DNA of 64,000 nucleotides from positions 5,394,001 to 5,458,000 of the forward strand of contig NZ_JAGINU010000001.1 in the NCBI RefSeq assembly GCF_017876315.1, written 5' to 3'. The stretch is from Pseudonocardia parietis. Its GTDB lineage: Bacteria > Actinomycetota > Actinomycetes > Mycobacteriales > Pseudonocardiaceae. Shown here in pieces: positions 51,550 through 59,754 of the stretch. Within the stretch, counting starts at the first letter, position 1. Every line of letters begins with the position of its first letter. Below the pieces are notes generated by a model. The model was not told the origin of the DNA and did no database searches. It saw only the letters and a list, made by a program, of their open reading frames with translations. The position numbers and the translations under genes were made by a program.

Positions 51550-53049
51550 TCAGTGCCGGGCCGGCTCGCGGTCGGCCGCGAGCGAGCACGCCAGCCTGAT
51601 CGCGTCCGTCCGGGACAGCTTGCCGACCCTGTTCTGCGGTAGCGCATCGACGACGAACACGTGCTCGGGCCATTTGCCCTTCGCCAGACCCGCTGTCTCC
51701 AGGTGCTCCTGCACCGCCGCCAGGCCGAGATCGCGCTGCGACGTCACGAGCAGGACCGCGACCCGCTCCCCCAGCACGTCGTCCGGCACGGGAACCGCGC
51801 AGACCTGTTCGACGGACGGATGACGGGCGACGGCGCTCTCGACCTCGTGGATATCGATGTTGCGGCCGCCCCGGATGATGATGTCCTTCTCCCGGCCGCG
51901 GACCGCCACCCGGCCCTCGGCGTCGATCGACATGAGGTCACCGGTCGTGAGATAGCCGTCGGCGGTCAGCTCGGGGGACGCGACGGTGCCCGAATGGGCA
52001 TACCCGGCGAAGAGCGAGGGCCCCCGGACCTGAGCGCGCCCGACCGTCCCGGCCGGCACGGCGGTTCCGACCTCGTCGACGACCCGCAGATGGGTACCGG
52101 TGAACGGCACACCATCGGTACCGAGGCGGACATTCCCGGGATCGGAGGGGAGCGACGTCGTGTGTCCGAGGCACTCCGACATCCCGAAGACACGCAGGAT
52201 GTGAGTGCCCAGACGCTCCTCTGCCCGGGCCAGCGCGCCGCTGTCCATCGGACCGCCACCGACGGTCATGGCCGTCATCGCCGACAGCATCCCCGGCTCA
52301 GGTGCGTGCATGCCCATCTGTAGCGCCATGGTCGGCACACACATCGTCCACCGGACACCGTGTTCGGCCATCATCCGGACGGCGTCGGGCGGGCTCCACC
52401 TCTCCGTCAGCAGCATCGGGGCGCCGAGCATGAGCGGGAGATACAGACCGAAACAGACCGCGGCGGCGGACGACAGCGGCACGAGCGCGGCGACCGGGTC
52501 CCCCGGCTCCAGCCCGACCGCCTCGATCGTCGACCTGCCCGCATAGCGCAGGGCCGCCTCCGACTGGACGACCCCCTTGGCACGGCCGGTCGAGCCGGAG
52601 GTCAGTCCGATGACCACCCCGTCGCCCCATCGCCCCGGACGCGTTCCGGTCCGCCCGGCGAGCACCCAGCCGTCCAGGACCGGCGTGCCGATCGCCCCCA
52701 CGGTCTCGGTGGCCCAGACCTCCGCGATCGCCGGAGCGGTGACGACGACGTCCGGGTCGATGTCCTCGCACGCCGCCGTGAACTCGTGGCGCGTGGCGTG
52801 CCCGCTGAGCAGTGCGAGCGTGCCCTCCACCCGACCGACCGCCACGGCACACACGACGGTGCGCCACGTGTTCTCGGCCTGGAGCAGGACGGTCGGGTGC
52901 GGCCCGGTGCTGTCGACGAGGGCGTCGGCGAGATCCCGGGCGGCCGCCATGACCGATCCGAGGGTGTGCCTCCCCGCGCTGTCGATCGCGACGGTCAGCT
53001 CGGGGTCGTTCGCGACCCGCAGGTCGAGTTCGGAAACCAGTTCGCGCAT
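51550..53049 (-). CDS. AMP-dependent acyl-CoA synthetase
   Basis: A 499-residue ANL-superfamily ligase that should activate a carboxylic acid through an acyl-adenylate to the CoA thioester. The phosphate loop is GLTSGSTGRAKGVVQ (about 171-185), the adenylation signature FGMSECLGHT follows, YLTTGDL and GREKDIIIRGGRNIDIHEVE hold the hinge, and PQNRVGKLSRTDA has the catalytic Lys near the end. ATG 53049 is 1 bp before the EthD stop. It is the likely entry enzyme of the catabolic regulon; the acid is unknown. Confidence 0.9.
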   Translation of the reverse strand: MRELVSELDLRVANDPELTVAIDSAGRHTLGSVMAAARDLADALVDSTGPHPTVLLQAENTWRTVVCAVAVGRVEGTLALLSGHATRHEFTAACEDIDPDVVVTAPAIAEVWATETVGAIGTPVLDGWVLAGRTGTRPGRWGDGVVIGLTSGSTGRAKGVVQSEAALRYAGRSTIEAVGLEPGDPVAALVPLSSAAAVCFGLYLPLMLGAPMLLTERWSPPDAVRMMAEHGVRWTMCVPTMALQMGMHAPEPGMLSAMTAMTVGGGPMDSGALARAEERLGTHILRVFGMSECLGHTTSLPSDPGNVRLGTDGVPFTGTHLRVVDEVGTAVPAGTVGRAQVRGPSLFAGYAHSGTVASPELTADGYLTTGDLMSIDAEGRVAVRGREKDIIIRGGRNIDIHEVESAVARHPSVEQVCAVPVPDDVLGERVAVLLVTSQRDLGLAAVQEHLETAGLAKGKWPEHVFVVDALPQNRVGKLSRTDAIRLACSLAADREPARH

Positions 53050-53050
53050 A

Positions 53051-53371
53051 TCAGCCCCGGAACATCTCGCGCTCGTCACCGAGCTGCGCGAGGCGCCGGC
53101 CCCGCATGGAACCGACATGGCGCAGGGCGGCCTTCCACTCCTCGCTCGCGAGGGCGGCGCGGGCAGCCTCCTCGTTGTCGAAGCTGAGGACCGACAACCC
53201 GTCCCAGCCCTCGGAGCGTTCCTCGAGTGCGCTGGTCACCGCGGTGTGGCGCCAGGCGCGCAGGCCGGGGAGCGGGTAGGTCACCTCGGCGTGCTCGCCA
53301 CGCCACCACGAGATGAACTCGTCGTGCGTCCATTCCGGTGGGCGGGCGGCGAGCAGAGCGAGATTGAACAT
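53051..53371 (-). CDS. EthD domain protein
   Basis: A 106-residue ferredoxin-like fold protein of the EthD family (LLAARPPEWTHDEFISWWRGEHAEV is the signature start; the usual C-terminal DE..F strand is present). EthD proteins accompany cytochrome P450 or other oxidative pathways, and some act as dimeric hydrolases or cyclases. AAGGAGG precedes ATG 53371. It lies between an NTF2-like gene and the acyl-CoA ligase in one operon. The role here is unknown. Confidence 0.82.
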   Translation of the reverse strand: MFNLALLAARPPEWTHDEFISWWRGEHAEVTYPLPGLRAWRHTAVTSALEERSEGWDGLSVLSFDNEEAARAALASEEWKAALRHVGSMRGRRLAQLGDEREMFRG

Positions 53372-53406
53372 GACGCCTCCTTGCGCAGTGGCCGGCAGGT
53401 GCCGGC

Positions 53407-53781
53407 TCAGATCGTCTCGATGTCCAGGGCCGGCGACCGGCCGATCATCAGGGCCGTCACCCGCCCGTCGGGGGCGAGCCGGGCCGATGCCACGAACGTC
53501 GACTCGAAGGCGCCGGCCCGGCGGGCCTGGCCGAGCACCAACTCGTCCCGGCCGACGAGGGCCCGGGACAGGACGTGGTGGGTCAGCACACCCTTCTCCC
53601 GCTGATCCAGGTAGCCCTCCAGCTCCGCACGACTGCCGGCGAAGTCCGTCGCCGCTCCGCCTCCGGTCCCGAAGACGATCGAGAACCGGAAGCCGGGCGC
53701 GAGCATGTCCAGGATCCGCTCCGGCTCGTCCGAGTCGAGCGTGGCGAACCAGCGGTCGAGCACGCCGTCCGCGGGGGTCAT
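53407..53781 (-). CDS. SnoaL/NTF2-like protein (second of tandem pair)
   Basis: A 124-residue NTF2-fold protein (LDRWFATLDSDEPERILDMLAPGFRFSI is the usual helical start; a beta-sheet half ends GRSPALDI). Members are hydratases, isomerases, cyclases or binding proteins. Its ATG overlaps the stop of the other NTF2-like gene (ATGA), and EthD follows 35 bp later. A heterodimer with its neighbour is possible. No catalytic residue can be fixed from sequence alone. Confidence 0.78.
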   Translation of the reverse strand: MTPADGVLDRWFATLDSDEPERILDMLAPGFRFSIVFGTGGGAATDFAGSRAELEGYLDQREKGVLTHHVLSRALVGRDELVLGQARRAGAFESTFVASARLAPDGRVTALMIGRSPALDIETI

Positions 53782-54143
53782 GCGGCAGCCCCCGGCAGCT
53801 GGTACATCGTGAAGCTCGGGTGGAAGAACGACTGGTAGCGGGCGAGCCGTCCGTTCTCCGAGACGAGCCCGACGGAGACGAACCCCCCGGTGCCACGGCC
53901 GTCGCCCTCGGAGATGAAGCCGTAGACCATTTCCATGTCGCCGTCGACGGAGCGGCGGAGCACGTTGTGTCTGCGTCCGACGGAAGGCCGGCCGGAGATG
54001 TAGGCGGCGAGGTCCGCACGTCCGGACCCGGACACCTCTCCGGTCGGCAGCGCCAACAGGAACTCGATGTCCGGCTCGACCAGGTCGAGCCCGCTCAGCG
54101 GGTTCGGCCCGTCGAGGCAGGCGAAGTAGTCGTCAATGAGCAC
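53778..54143 (-). CDS. SnoaL/NTF2-like protein (first of tandem pair)
   Basis: A 121-residue NTF2-fold protein, the first gene of the NTF2-NTF2-EthD-ligase-ADH operon. It begins MLIDDYFACLDGPNPL and has the cone-shaped sheet segment RRHNVLRRSVDGDMEMVYGF. It is clearly related in fold to its downstream neighbour but not a recent duplicate. GTG 54143 follows GAGGA. A candidate TetR operator lies 27 bp upstream. Substrate is unknown. Confidence 0.78.
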   Translation of the reverse strand: MLIDDYFACLDGPNPLSGLDLVEPDIEFLLALPTGEVSGSGRADLAAYISGRPSVGRRHNVLRRSVDGDMEMVYGFISEGDGRGTGGFVSVGLVSENGRLARYQSFFHPSFTMYQLPGAAA

Positions 54144-54168
54144 GCGACCGTCCTCTACAGCAAGTGAC

Positions 54169-54180
54169 TTGAATTCAGTT
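54169..54180. promoter_or_regulatory. Candidate TetR operator, NTF2/ligase operon
   Basis: TTGAATTCAGTT lies in the gap between the TetR stop and the NTF2 start, which are on the same strand. It contains the 11-mer TGAATTCAGTT shared with the sites at 48300 and 63673. It would control the NTF2-EthD-ligase-ADH unit. Confidence 0.55.
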
Positions 54181-54241
54181 CAGTACAGAGGTTATGTCCT
54201 GCCCGGAGTTCGGGCAAGGGCCGTGGCCGGTCGTCACGACA

Positions 54242-54892
54242 TCAACCGGAGGGCTGCTCCGGGGTGTGGGCGTCGACCATCCGGACACAGCACCCGCAGA
54301 TGAAGTCGGCGATCGCCGGCAGTTCCATCGAGCCGTCCGGCCGGTACCACCGCCAGACGCTGACGACGAGGCCGAGCAGGCTCCGTGCCATGAGCACCGG
54401 GTCGTGCCGTGCGAGCTCCCCGCGCTCGATGCCCTGCTGGACCAGATCCGCCCAGTTGCGCTCGATCCGTGCGACGAGCTTCCGGCACGCCTGCCGCTCG
54501 GCCTCCTCGCGCTCCGAGGTCCGCCGCCCGGACAGGAGCGCGATGTTGGACTGCAGGATGCGGTTCTGCTGCACCTCCTGCGGCGAGATGTCGAACGCCG
54601 CCCGAACCGCGGCGCACACCGCGTCGTGCGCTGATCCCGAGTCCGCCACCGCCGCCCTGAAGGCATCGTCGGAGTTGCGCAGCCCGAGTCGCATGATCGT
54701 CAGCAAACAGTGGGTCTTCGACTCGAAGTAGTGGTACAGCGCGGGCTGACCGATCCCGACCCGTTCGGCCACCTGCGACCACTTGGTTCCCTCGAAGCCG
54801 ACTTCGCCGAAACACTCGACGGCCGCCGCGAGGATGGCCGGTCGCTTGGATCGGGGGCCGTCGTCGGCCTCGGTCAGCGCTTCGATGCTCAT
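54242..54892 (-). CDS. TetR-family regulator of the acyl-CoA cluster
   Basis: A 216-residue TetR regulator. The helix-turn-helix is in residues about 33-55 (GTKWSQVAERVGIGQPALYHYFESK). The C-terminal helices resemble the TetR_C domain of fatty-acid-type repressors. It lies between two minus-strand operons, 61 bp downstream of the acyl-CoA dehydrogenase stop. Three copies of TGAAYTCAGTT upstream of regulon members (48300, 54169, 63672) are the likely targets. The ligand is probably an acyl-CoA intermediate, by analogy with similar catabolic repressors. Confidence 0.88.
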   Translation of the reverse strand: MSIEALTEADDGPRSKRPAILAAAVECFGEVGFEGTKWSQVAERVGIGQPALYHYFESKTHCLLTIMRLGLRNSDDAFRAAVADSGSAHDAVCAAVRAAFDISPQEVQQNRILQSNIALLSGRRTSEREEAERQACRKLVARIERNWADLVQQGIERGELARHDPVLMARSLLGLVVSVWRWYRPDGSMELPAIADFICGCCVRMVDAHTPEQPSG

Positions 54893-54934
54893 CTGGGTGA
54901 CCTTTCGCAGGACGGTGCAACCAGCGTAGCGACC

Positions 54935-54955
54935 GACCCGAACTGGTTTCGGGTC
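54935..54955 (-). terminator. Hairpin after acyl-CoA dehydrogenase operon
   Basis: GACCCGAA (54935-54942) pairs with TTCGGGTC (54948-54955) across a 5-nt loop, overlapping the last two bases of the acyl-CoA dehydrogenase stop. It may terminate that operon before the TetR gene, or serve as a TetR autoregulatory site; it differs from the regulon motif. Confidence 0.45.
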
Positions 54956-56081
54956 ACGTCGCCCGCGCTACCCCGGGGAGAGCCGCGAGCAGCGCCTCGG
55001 TGCCCCCGAGGTCACCGTCCGGCAGGACCCGGCTGGATGCGGCGCGCCGAACGTGGAGATGGGCGGGATGTTCCCAGGTGAACCCGATCCCGCCGTGCAC
55101 CTGAACGTTCTCGCCGGCCACCCAGGAGTAGGCCCGTCCGCAGACCAGTGCCGCGGTCGCCGCGGCGGTCCGCAGGTTCTCCCGGTCGTCGGCGGCACAG
55201 GCGGCGGCCCAGAGCGACACCGACCTGGCGGCCTCGAGCTGGACCACCATCTCGGCACAGCGGTGCTTGATCGCCTGGAAGGTTCCGATGGGGCGCCCGA
55301 ACTGCATGCGGTCGCCTGCGTGGCGGACCGACATGTCGAGCGCCGCCTCGGTTCCGCCGGTCTGCTCGCACGCCAACGCCGTCCGCGTGCGGTCCCGCAC
55401 CCGGTCGAGTACTGCGGCAGCCGTGTCCGGCCCGGCGATCAGCCGTCCGGGACTGTCCCGGAACCCGACGCTCGCCAGCGGACGCGTGAGGTCGAGGGTG
55501 CGGCTCGAGGTCGCCGTCACCCCGGGTGCCCCGGCCTCCACCGCGATGACGACCGGCCCGTCCGGCGTCGCCGCCGCGACCAGGACGATGTCCGCCGTTG
55601 CGCCGTCGACCACCAGCTCCTTCGTGCCGCTCACCCGCCAGCCACCGTCCGGCGCCCGCTCACCGCTCACCGGACCGGCGGCCCGGTCCGACGTGGCCGC
55701 GGTGTCGACCAGCCCGACGGTGGCCGTCTCGGCGCCGGTGATCAGGCGCGCGGACAGTTCCTCGTCGCCGGCCTCGGCGAGCAGCCCGAGGGCCATGACC
55801 GACGTCGAGAGCCAGGGCAGCCGGGCCAGCGAGCGTCCCATCTCCTCGGCCACCACCGCGACCTCGCGGAAGCTCGCTCCGGCACCGCCCAGACGTTCCG
55901 GGATGTCCAACCCGGCAGCACCCAGCTCCCCGGCGAACCGTTTCCAGACTCGCGTGCGGAGCGCGGCGTCGTCGGAGCGACCGTGCAGCACCGCATCGGC
56001 GTCACCGTGGTGAGCGAGGAAGTCGCGCACGACCTCCCGCAGCGCCTCGGCGTCTGCGTCCGGGGTCAGGACCGGGATCAT
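54954..56081 (-). CDS. Acyl-CoA dehydrogenase, smaller subunit-like
   Basis: A 375-residue acyl-CoA dehydrogenase. FAD/acyl domains are visible: IPERLGGAGASFREVAVVAEEMG, VSGTKELVVDG, and QFGRPIGTFQAIKHRCAEM. The C-terminal QVHGGIGFTWEHPAHLHVRRA has the usual catalytic-base region. It overlaps the larger dehydrogenase by ATGA. Pairs of adjacent, unequal dehydrogenases form heteromers in steroid side-chain degradation, so a two-subunit enzyme with its neighbour is plausible but unproven. Confidence 0.88.
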   Translation of the reverse strand: MIPVLTPDADAEALREVVRDFLAHHGDADAVLHGRSDDAALRTRVWKRFAGELGAAGLDIPERLGGAGASFREVAVVAEEMGRSLARLPWLSTSVMALGLLAEAGDEELSARLITGAETATVGLVDTAATSDRAAGPVSGERAPDGGWRVSGTKELVVDGATADIVLVAAATPDGPVVIAVEAGAPGVTATSSRTLDLTRPLASVGFRDSPGRLIAGPDTAAAVLDRVRDRTRTALACEQTGGTEAALDMSVRHAGDRMQFGRPIGTFQAIKHRCAEMVVQLEAARSVSLWAAACAADDRENLRTAAATAALVCGRAYSWVAGENVQVHGGIGFTWEHPAHLHVRRAASSRVLPDGDLGGTEALLAALPGVARAT

Positions 56082-57385
56082 CGTGGTTCTCCCTCGTCGC
56101 CTGCCTCGGCGAGCACCTCGGCGAAGCGCCGGCGCGCCTGTGCCTCCATGGTCGGGCGGATGTAGGGCGGGAACAGGCCGTCGTCGGGCTCGGTACCGCG
56201 CAACAGCGCCTGGGCGAGGTTGACCTTGTGTACCTCGGTCGCCCCGTCGGCCAGGCCCATGTGGAACGACTCCATGACCCACTTGCCGAAGGGGAGCTCC
56301 TTGGAAATGCCGAGGGAGCCGTGGATCTGGATCGCCCGCCCGGCGACGTCGGACAGGACGCGGGGCATCGCCGCCTTGACGGCCGCGATGTCGGCGCGCA
56401 CGCGCTTGTAGTCGTTGTACTGGTCGATTCGCCACGCGGTGCGCAGGACCAGCAGCCGGAACTGCTCGAGCTGGATCCACGAGTCGGCGATCATCTCCTG
56501 CACCAGCTGCTTGTCGGCGAGCCGGGTGCCCTTGCTGGTCCGCGACACGGCTCGACGCTTCATCATCTCGAAAGCGGACTGCACGAGCCCGACCGTGCGC
56601 ATGGCGTGATGGATCCGGCCGCCGCCGAGCCGGGTCTGGGCGACGGCGAAGCCCTCGCCCCGCTCACCGAGAAGGTTCTCGGCCGGTACCCGGACGTCGT
56701 TGTACCGCAGGTACTGGTGGGTTCCGACCGGTTCCTCGTGCCCCCAGACCGACACGTCGCGGATCCGTTCGAGGCCCGGGGAGTCGGCCGGCACGACGAA
56801 CATGGACATCGAACGGTGCGCCGGTGCGTCGGGCTCGGTCACCGCCATGACGATGAGGAACTCGGCGAACAGGGCATGGCTGGAGAACCACTTCTCACCG
56901 GTGATGACCCACTCGTCGCCGTCCGGGCGGGCGGTCGTGCGGAAGCCCGTCGGGTCCGACCCACCGTGTGGCTCGGTCATCGAGAAACACGACACGATGT
57001 CTCCGGCGACGAGCGGGTCGAGGTAGGTCCGGCGCAGGTGCTCCGAGCCGTAATGGGCGAGGATCTCGGCGTTCCCGGAGTCGGGCGCCTGACATCCGAA
57101 CACCACGGGCCCGGAATGGGTCCGGCCGAGCTTCTCGTTGAGCAGGGCGAGGCGCAGCTGTCCGTACCCCTTCCCGCCGAGCTCGGGCCCGAGGTGACAG
57201 GCCCACAGGTCGTGCTCGCGGACCACCTGCTGCAGCGGCTTGATCAGTGCGTTGCGGACCGGGTCTCGCGGGTTCCACGCGTGCTCCACGACGTGGTCGA
57301 CCGGCTCGACCTGCTCCCGGACGAACGTCTCGACCCAGTCGAGCTCCTGCGCGACGTCCTCGTCGGACTCGAAACCCCAAGCCAT
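56078..57385 (-). CDS. Acyl-CoA dehydrogenase, larger subunit-like
   Basis: A 435-residue acyl-CoA dehydrogenase. CFSMTEPHGGSDPTGFRT is the FAD-binding signature, WVITGEKWFSSHA follows, and QIHGSLGISKELPFGKWVME with ADGATEVHK is the C-terminal family block. It is longer than the companion gene and resembles the ACAD11-like/long-chain type by its tail. It lies 10 bp downstream of the thiolase, and its stop overlaps the next gene, so the two dehydrogenases are made together. Confidence 0.88.
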   Translation of the reverse strand: MAWGFESDEDVAQELDWVETFVREQVEPVDHVVEHAWNPRDPVRNALIKPLQQVVREHDLWACHLGPELGGKGYGQLRLALLNEKLGRTHSGPVVFGCQAPDSGNAEILAHYGSEHLRRTYLDPLVAGDIVSCFSMTEPHGGSDPTGFRTTARPDGDEWVITGEKWFSSHALFAEFLIVMAVTEPDAPAHRSMSMFVVPADSPGLERIRDVSVWGHEEPVGTHQYLRYNDVRVPAENLLGERGEGFAVAQTRLGGGRIHHAMRTVGLVQSAFEMMKRRAVSRTSKGTRLADKQLVQEMIADSWIQLEQFRLLVLRTAWRIDQYNDYKRVRADIAAVKAAMPRVLSDVAGRAIQIHGSLGISKELPFGKWVMESFHMGLADGATEVHKVNLAQALLRGTEPDDGLFPPYIRPTMEAQARRRFAEVLAEAGDEGEPR

Positions 57386-57395
57386 CTTCGACTCC

Positions 57396-58541
57396 TCAGC
57401 GTGTGAGCACCGTGCAGGCGGAGATGCCCGGTGCTCCGTAGACGTGGGTGAACCCGACCTGCGGCTCGCCGGGCACCTGGCGGGCGCCGGCCTCGCCGCG
57501 GAGCTGCAGCACGTTCTCGTGCACCTGCCGCAGTCCGGATGCGCCGATGGGTTCCCCGTTGGCCAGGCAGCCGCCGTCGGTGTTGATCGGCAGCCGACCG
57601 TCGATCCCGGTCGCGCCGGACCGGATCAGTTCCTCCTGCTCCCCGTCGGCGCAGAGTCCGGTCTCGGCCATGTGCATGAGTTCGGCACCGGACTCGGTGT
57701 CCTGCACCTGGGCGACGTCGACCTCGGACGGAGCGACACCCGCGGCGTCGAAGGCCGCACGGGACGCCTCGACGGTCGGCGAGTCGGCCCGGTCGAGTGC
57801 CAGCCACGGCGCGAAGACCTCGAACGAGCCGTACCGCCGGCTGCGGAACGCAGCGCCGCGCAGGAACACCGGACGGTCGGTGTAGGTGCGGGCGAGATCC
57901 GCGCGGCAGAGGACGAGCGCCACCGCGCCCTCCCCCGGGGAGCAGTACATGTACTGGGTCAACGGATGCGAGATCATCGGCGCCGCGGCGATCTCCGCGG
58001 CACTGATCTCCTTCGTCCGCCAGGCCATCGGGTTGCGCGCACCGTTGCGGAACGCCTTCTCCGCGATCGTGGCGAGGACGGCCCGGTCCATGCCGTGCTC
58101 GTGCAGGTAACGCTGGACCTTCATCCCGAAGAACTGTGTGGTGACCATCAACCCGGTCTCGCCGTACCACGAGCCGATCCCGTGATCGGCGGGATCGGTG
58201 TCGAACGCCCCACGGGGGTGCTTGTCGAAACCGATCACGATGCCGACGTCGTGTGCACCGGACGCGATGGCCGCCTGAGCGGAGATCAGCGCCGAGCCCC
58301 CGGTGGCGCAGCCGTTGTAGACGTTGATGAACGGCAGTCCGGTCAGGCCGAGCTCGGAGACGAGCGTGTCGGCGTCGCCCGCGGAGTGTGATCCGCCGAA
58401 GGCGAACTGCATGTCCGAGAACCTCAGGCGGGCGTCGGCGAGTGCGGCACGTGCGGCGTGCACGGCCTGCGCCCGGCCCGGCACTCCCTCGGTACGGCCG
58501 AACCGGTGCATCCCGGCTCCGACGATCGCGACGCCGGTCAC
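57396..58541 (-). CDS. Thiolase-family protein (SCP-x/lipid-transfer type)
   Basis: A 381-residue thiolase-superfamily enzyme. Cys78 in FINVYNGCATGGSA sits at the nucleophile position. The final motif usually GHPxGxSG reads NGEPIGASGLRQ, so the His is replaced by Glu. This is a variant of the lipid-transfer group, whose members include steroid side-chain aldolases. GTG 58541 overlaps the DUF35 stop (GTGA). A DUF35 partner directly upstream strongly suggests a thiolase-DUF35 complex that cleaves a CoA ester. Thiolase versus aldolase activity is not settled. Confidence 0.88.
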   Translation of the reverse strand: MTGVAIVGAGMHRFGRTEGVPGRAQAVHAARAALADARLRFSDMQFAFGGSHSAGDADTLVSELGLTGLPFINVYNGCATGGSALISAQAAIASGAHDVGIVIGFDKHPRGAFDTDPADHGIGSWYGETGLMVTTQFFGMKVQRYLHEHGMDRAVLATIAEKAFRNGARNPMAWRTKEISAAEIAAAPMISHPLTQYMYCSPGEGAVALVLCRADLARTYTDRPVFLRGAAFRSRRYGSFEVFAPWLALDRADSPTVEASRAAFDAAGVAPSEVDVAQVQDTESGAELMHMAETGLCADGEQEELIRSGATGIDGRLPINTDGGCLANGEPIGASGLRQVHENVLQLRGEAGARQVPGEPQVGFTHVYGAPGISACTVLTR

Positions 58542-58960
58542 CGGTCTGCCCCGGTGACCGGCGCGAAGGCGAAGGTATGGGTCGGCCCGCCGTCGTCGGC
58601 GGCGTCGCGGAACGGACTGATCACGATCTCCATCGGCATTCCGATCCACAGTCGGTCGGGCTCGGATTCGGTGAGTCTGGCCTCGACCAGGAGCTGGTCG
58701 GCGAGCTCGACGTAGCCGACCCCGTAGGGCTCGTAGGCGGGGGTACCGGTGTAGGGCGGTTTGGGCCGGAATCCCTGCACCGTCCACGTCCACAGCGTGC
58801 CGGTACGAGCGAGCGGAACGTCCTCCATCGCCGTGCCGGTGCACCGCGGGCACCCGCCCTGGCGGGGGAACGTGTGGGCCGAGCACTCCGTGCACCGGCT
58901 CCCGAGCAGGGCCGGCCCCTCCGGGGTCTCGGTGAGCAGCGAGTCGACGACGAACGTCAC
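58538..58960 (-). CDS. DUF35 OB-fold/zinc-ribbon partner protein
   Basis: A 140-residue protein with a rubredoxin-like zinc ribbon (Cys23, Cys26, Cys37, Cys40) followed by an OB-fold (LWTWTVQGFRPKPPY and GYVELADQLLVEARL). DUF35 proteins bind thiolases or aldolases and help CoA binding or activity. GTG 58960 overlaps the SDR stop and its stop overlaps the thiolase start, so the pair is made together. Confidence 0.88.
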   Translation of the reverse strand: MTFVVDSLLTETPEGPALLGSRCTECSAHTFPRQGGCPRCTGTAMEDVPLARTGTLWTWTVQGFRPKPPYTGTPAYEPYGVGYVELADQLLVEARLTESEPDRLWIGMPMEIVISPFRDAADDGGPTHTFAFAPVTGADR

Positions 58961-59754
58961 GGCGCGGCCAGCCGTCCGCCGTCGACGGTCAGGAGGCTGC
59001 CCGTCGTGTAACCCGCCGTGGGTCCGCACAGGTACAGGGCGGCGCCCACGATCTCCTCGGGCTCACCGACCCGCCGCGACGGCCAGCTCTGCGCCATGTC
59101 GTGGACCGCGTCCATGTCCCAGGCCTTGCTGATGTCGGTCCGGAAGGGCCCGGCGACGATGGTGTTGACCCGCACCGTGGGGCCGTACTCCTGGGCGAAA
59201 CCCGCGGTGAGCGTGTTGAGCGCCGACTTGGCGGCGGCATACGGGAGGTCCGACGCGGTCGGCCTGCCGGACGCCATCGACGAGACGTTCAGGATCGCTC
59301 CCCCGCCCCGCTCGGCCATCCGCCGCCCGGCCACCGCCATCATGCGGAACGGGCCCTTGAGATTCACCGCGAGGACCTTGTCGAACAGCTCCTCGCCGAC
59401 CTCGTCCAAACTGGGATAGACCGGGGCGATGCCGGCGTTGTTGACCAGCACGTCGACCGGTCCGAGACCGTCCTCCACCTCGTCGAGCAGCGCGTCGAGC
59501 CGCCCCCACTCGCCGACGTGCGCGCCGTGTCCCGTCACGCGCTGCCCGGTAGCGGCCGCCAGCTCGGCGGCGAGCTCGACGCACGCCTCCTGCTTCCGGG
59601 AGACGATGGCGACGTCGGCGCCGGCGGCCGCGAACGCGACCGCGATCTCCCGGCCCAGCCCGCGCGACCCACCGGTGACCAGCGCGGTACGGCCGGCCAT
59701 CGGTGAGCCGGAGGAGCGGGTCGCTGCCACGGCGTCGGCCACGGTTCTTCTCAT
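58957..59754 (-). CDS. SDR family oxidoreductase
   Basis: A 265-residue short-chain dehydrogenase: TGGSRGLG near residue 33, NNAG, Ser in NVSSMASG, and YAAAK as the active-site Tyr/Lys. The C terminus GSLLTVDGG is normal. An N-terminal extension of about 20 residues (MRRTVADAVAATRSSG) precedes the fold; ATG 59754 overlaps the dehydrogenase stop (ATGA). It likely oxidises a 3-hydroxyacyl-CoA or a ring alcohol in the cluster's pathway. Confidence 0.88.
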   Translation of the reverse strand: MRRTVADAVAATRSSGSPMAGRTALVTGGSRGLGREIAVAFAAAGADVAIVSRKQEACVELAAELAAATGQRVTGHGAHVGEWGRLDALLDEVEDGLGPVDVLVNNAGIAPVYPSLDEVGEELFDKVLAVNLKGPFRMMAVAGRRMAERGGGAILNVSSMASGRPTASDLPYAAAKSALNTLTAGFAQEYGPTVRVNTIVAGPFRTDISKAWDMDAVHDMAQSWPSRRVGEPEEIVGAALYLCGPTAGYTTGSLLTVDGGRLAAP

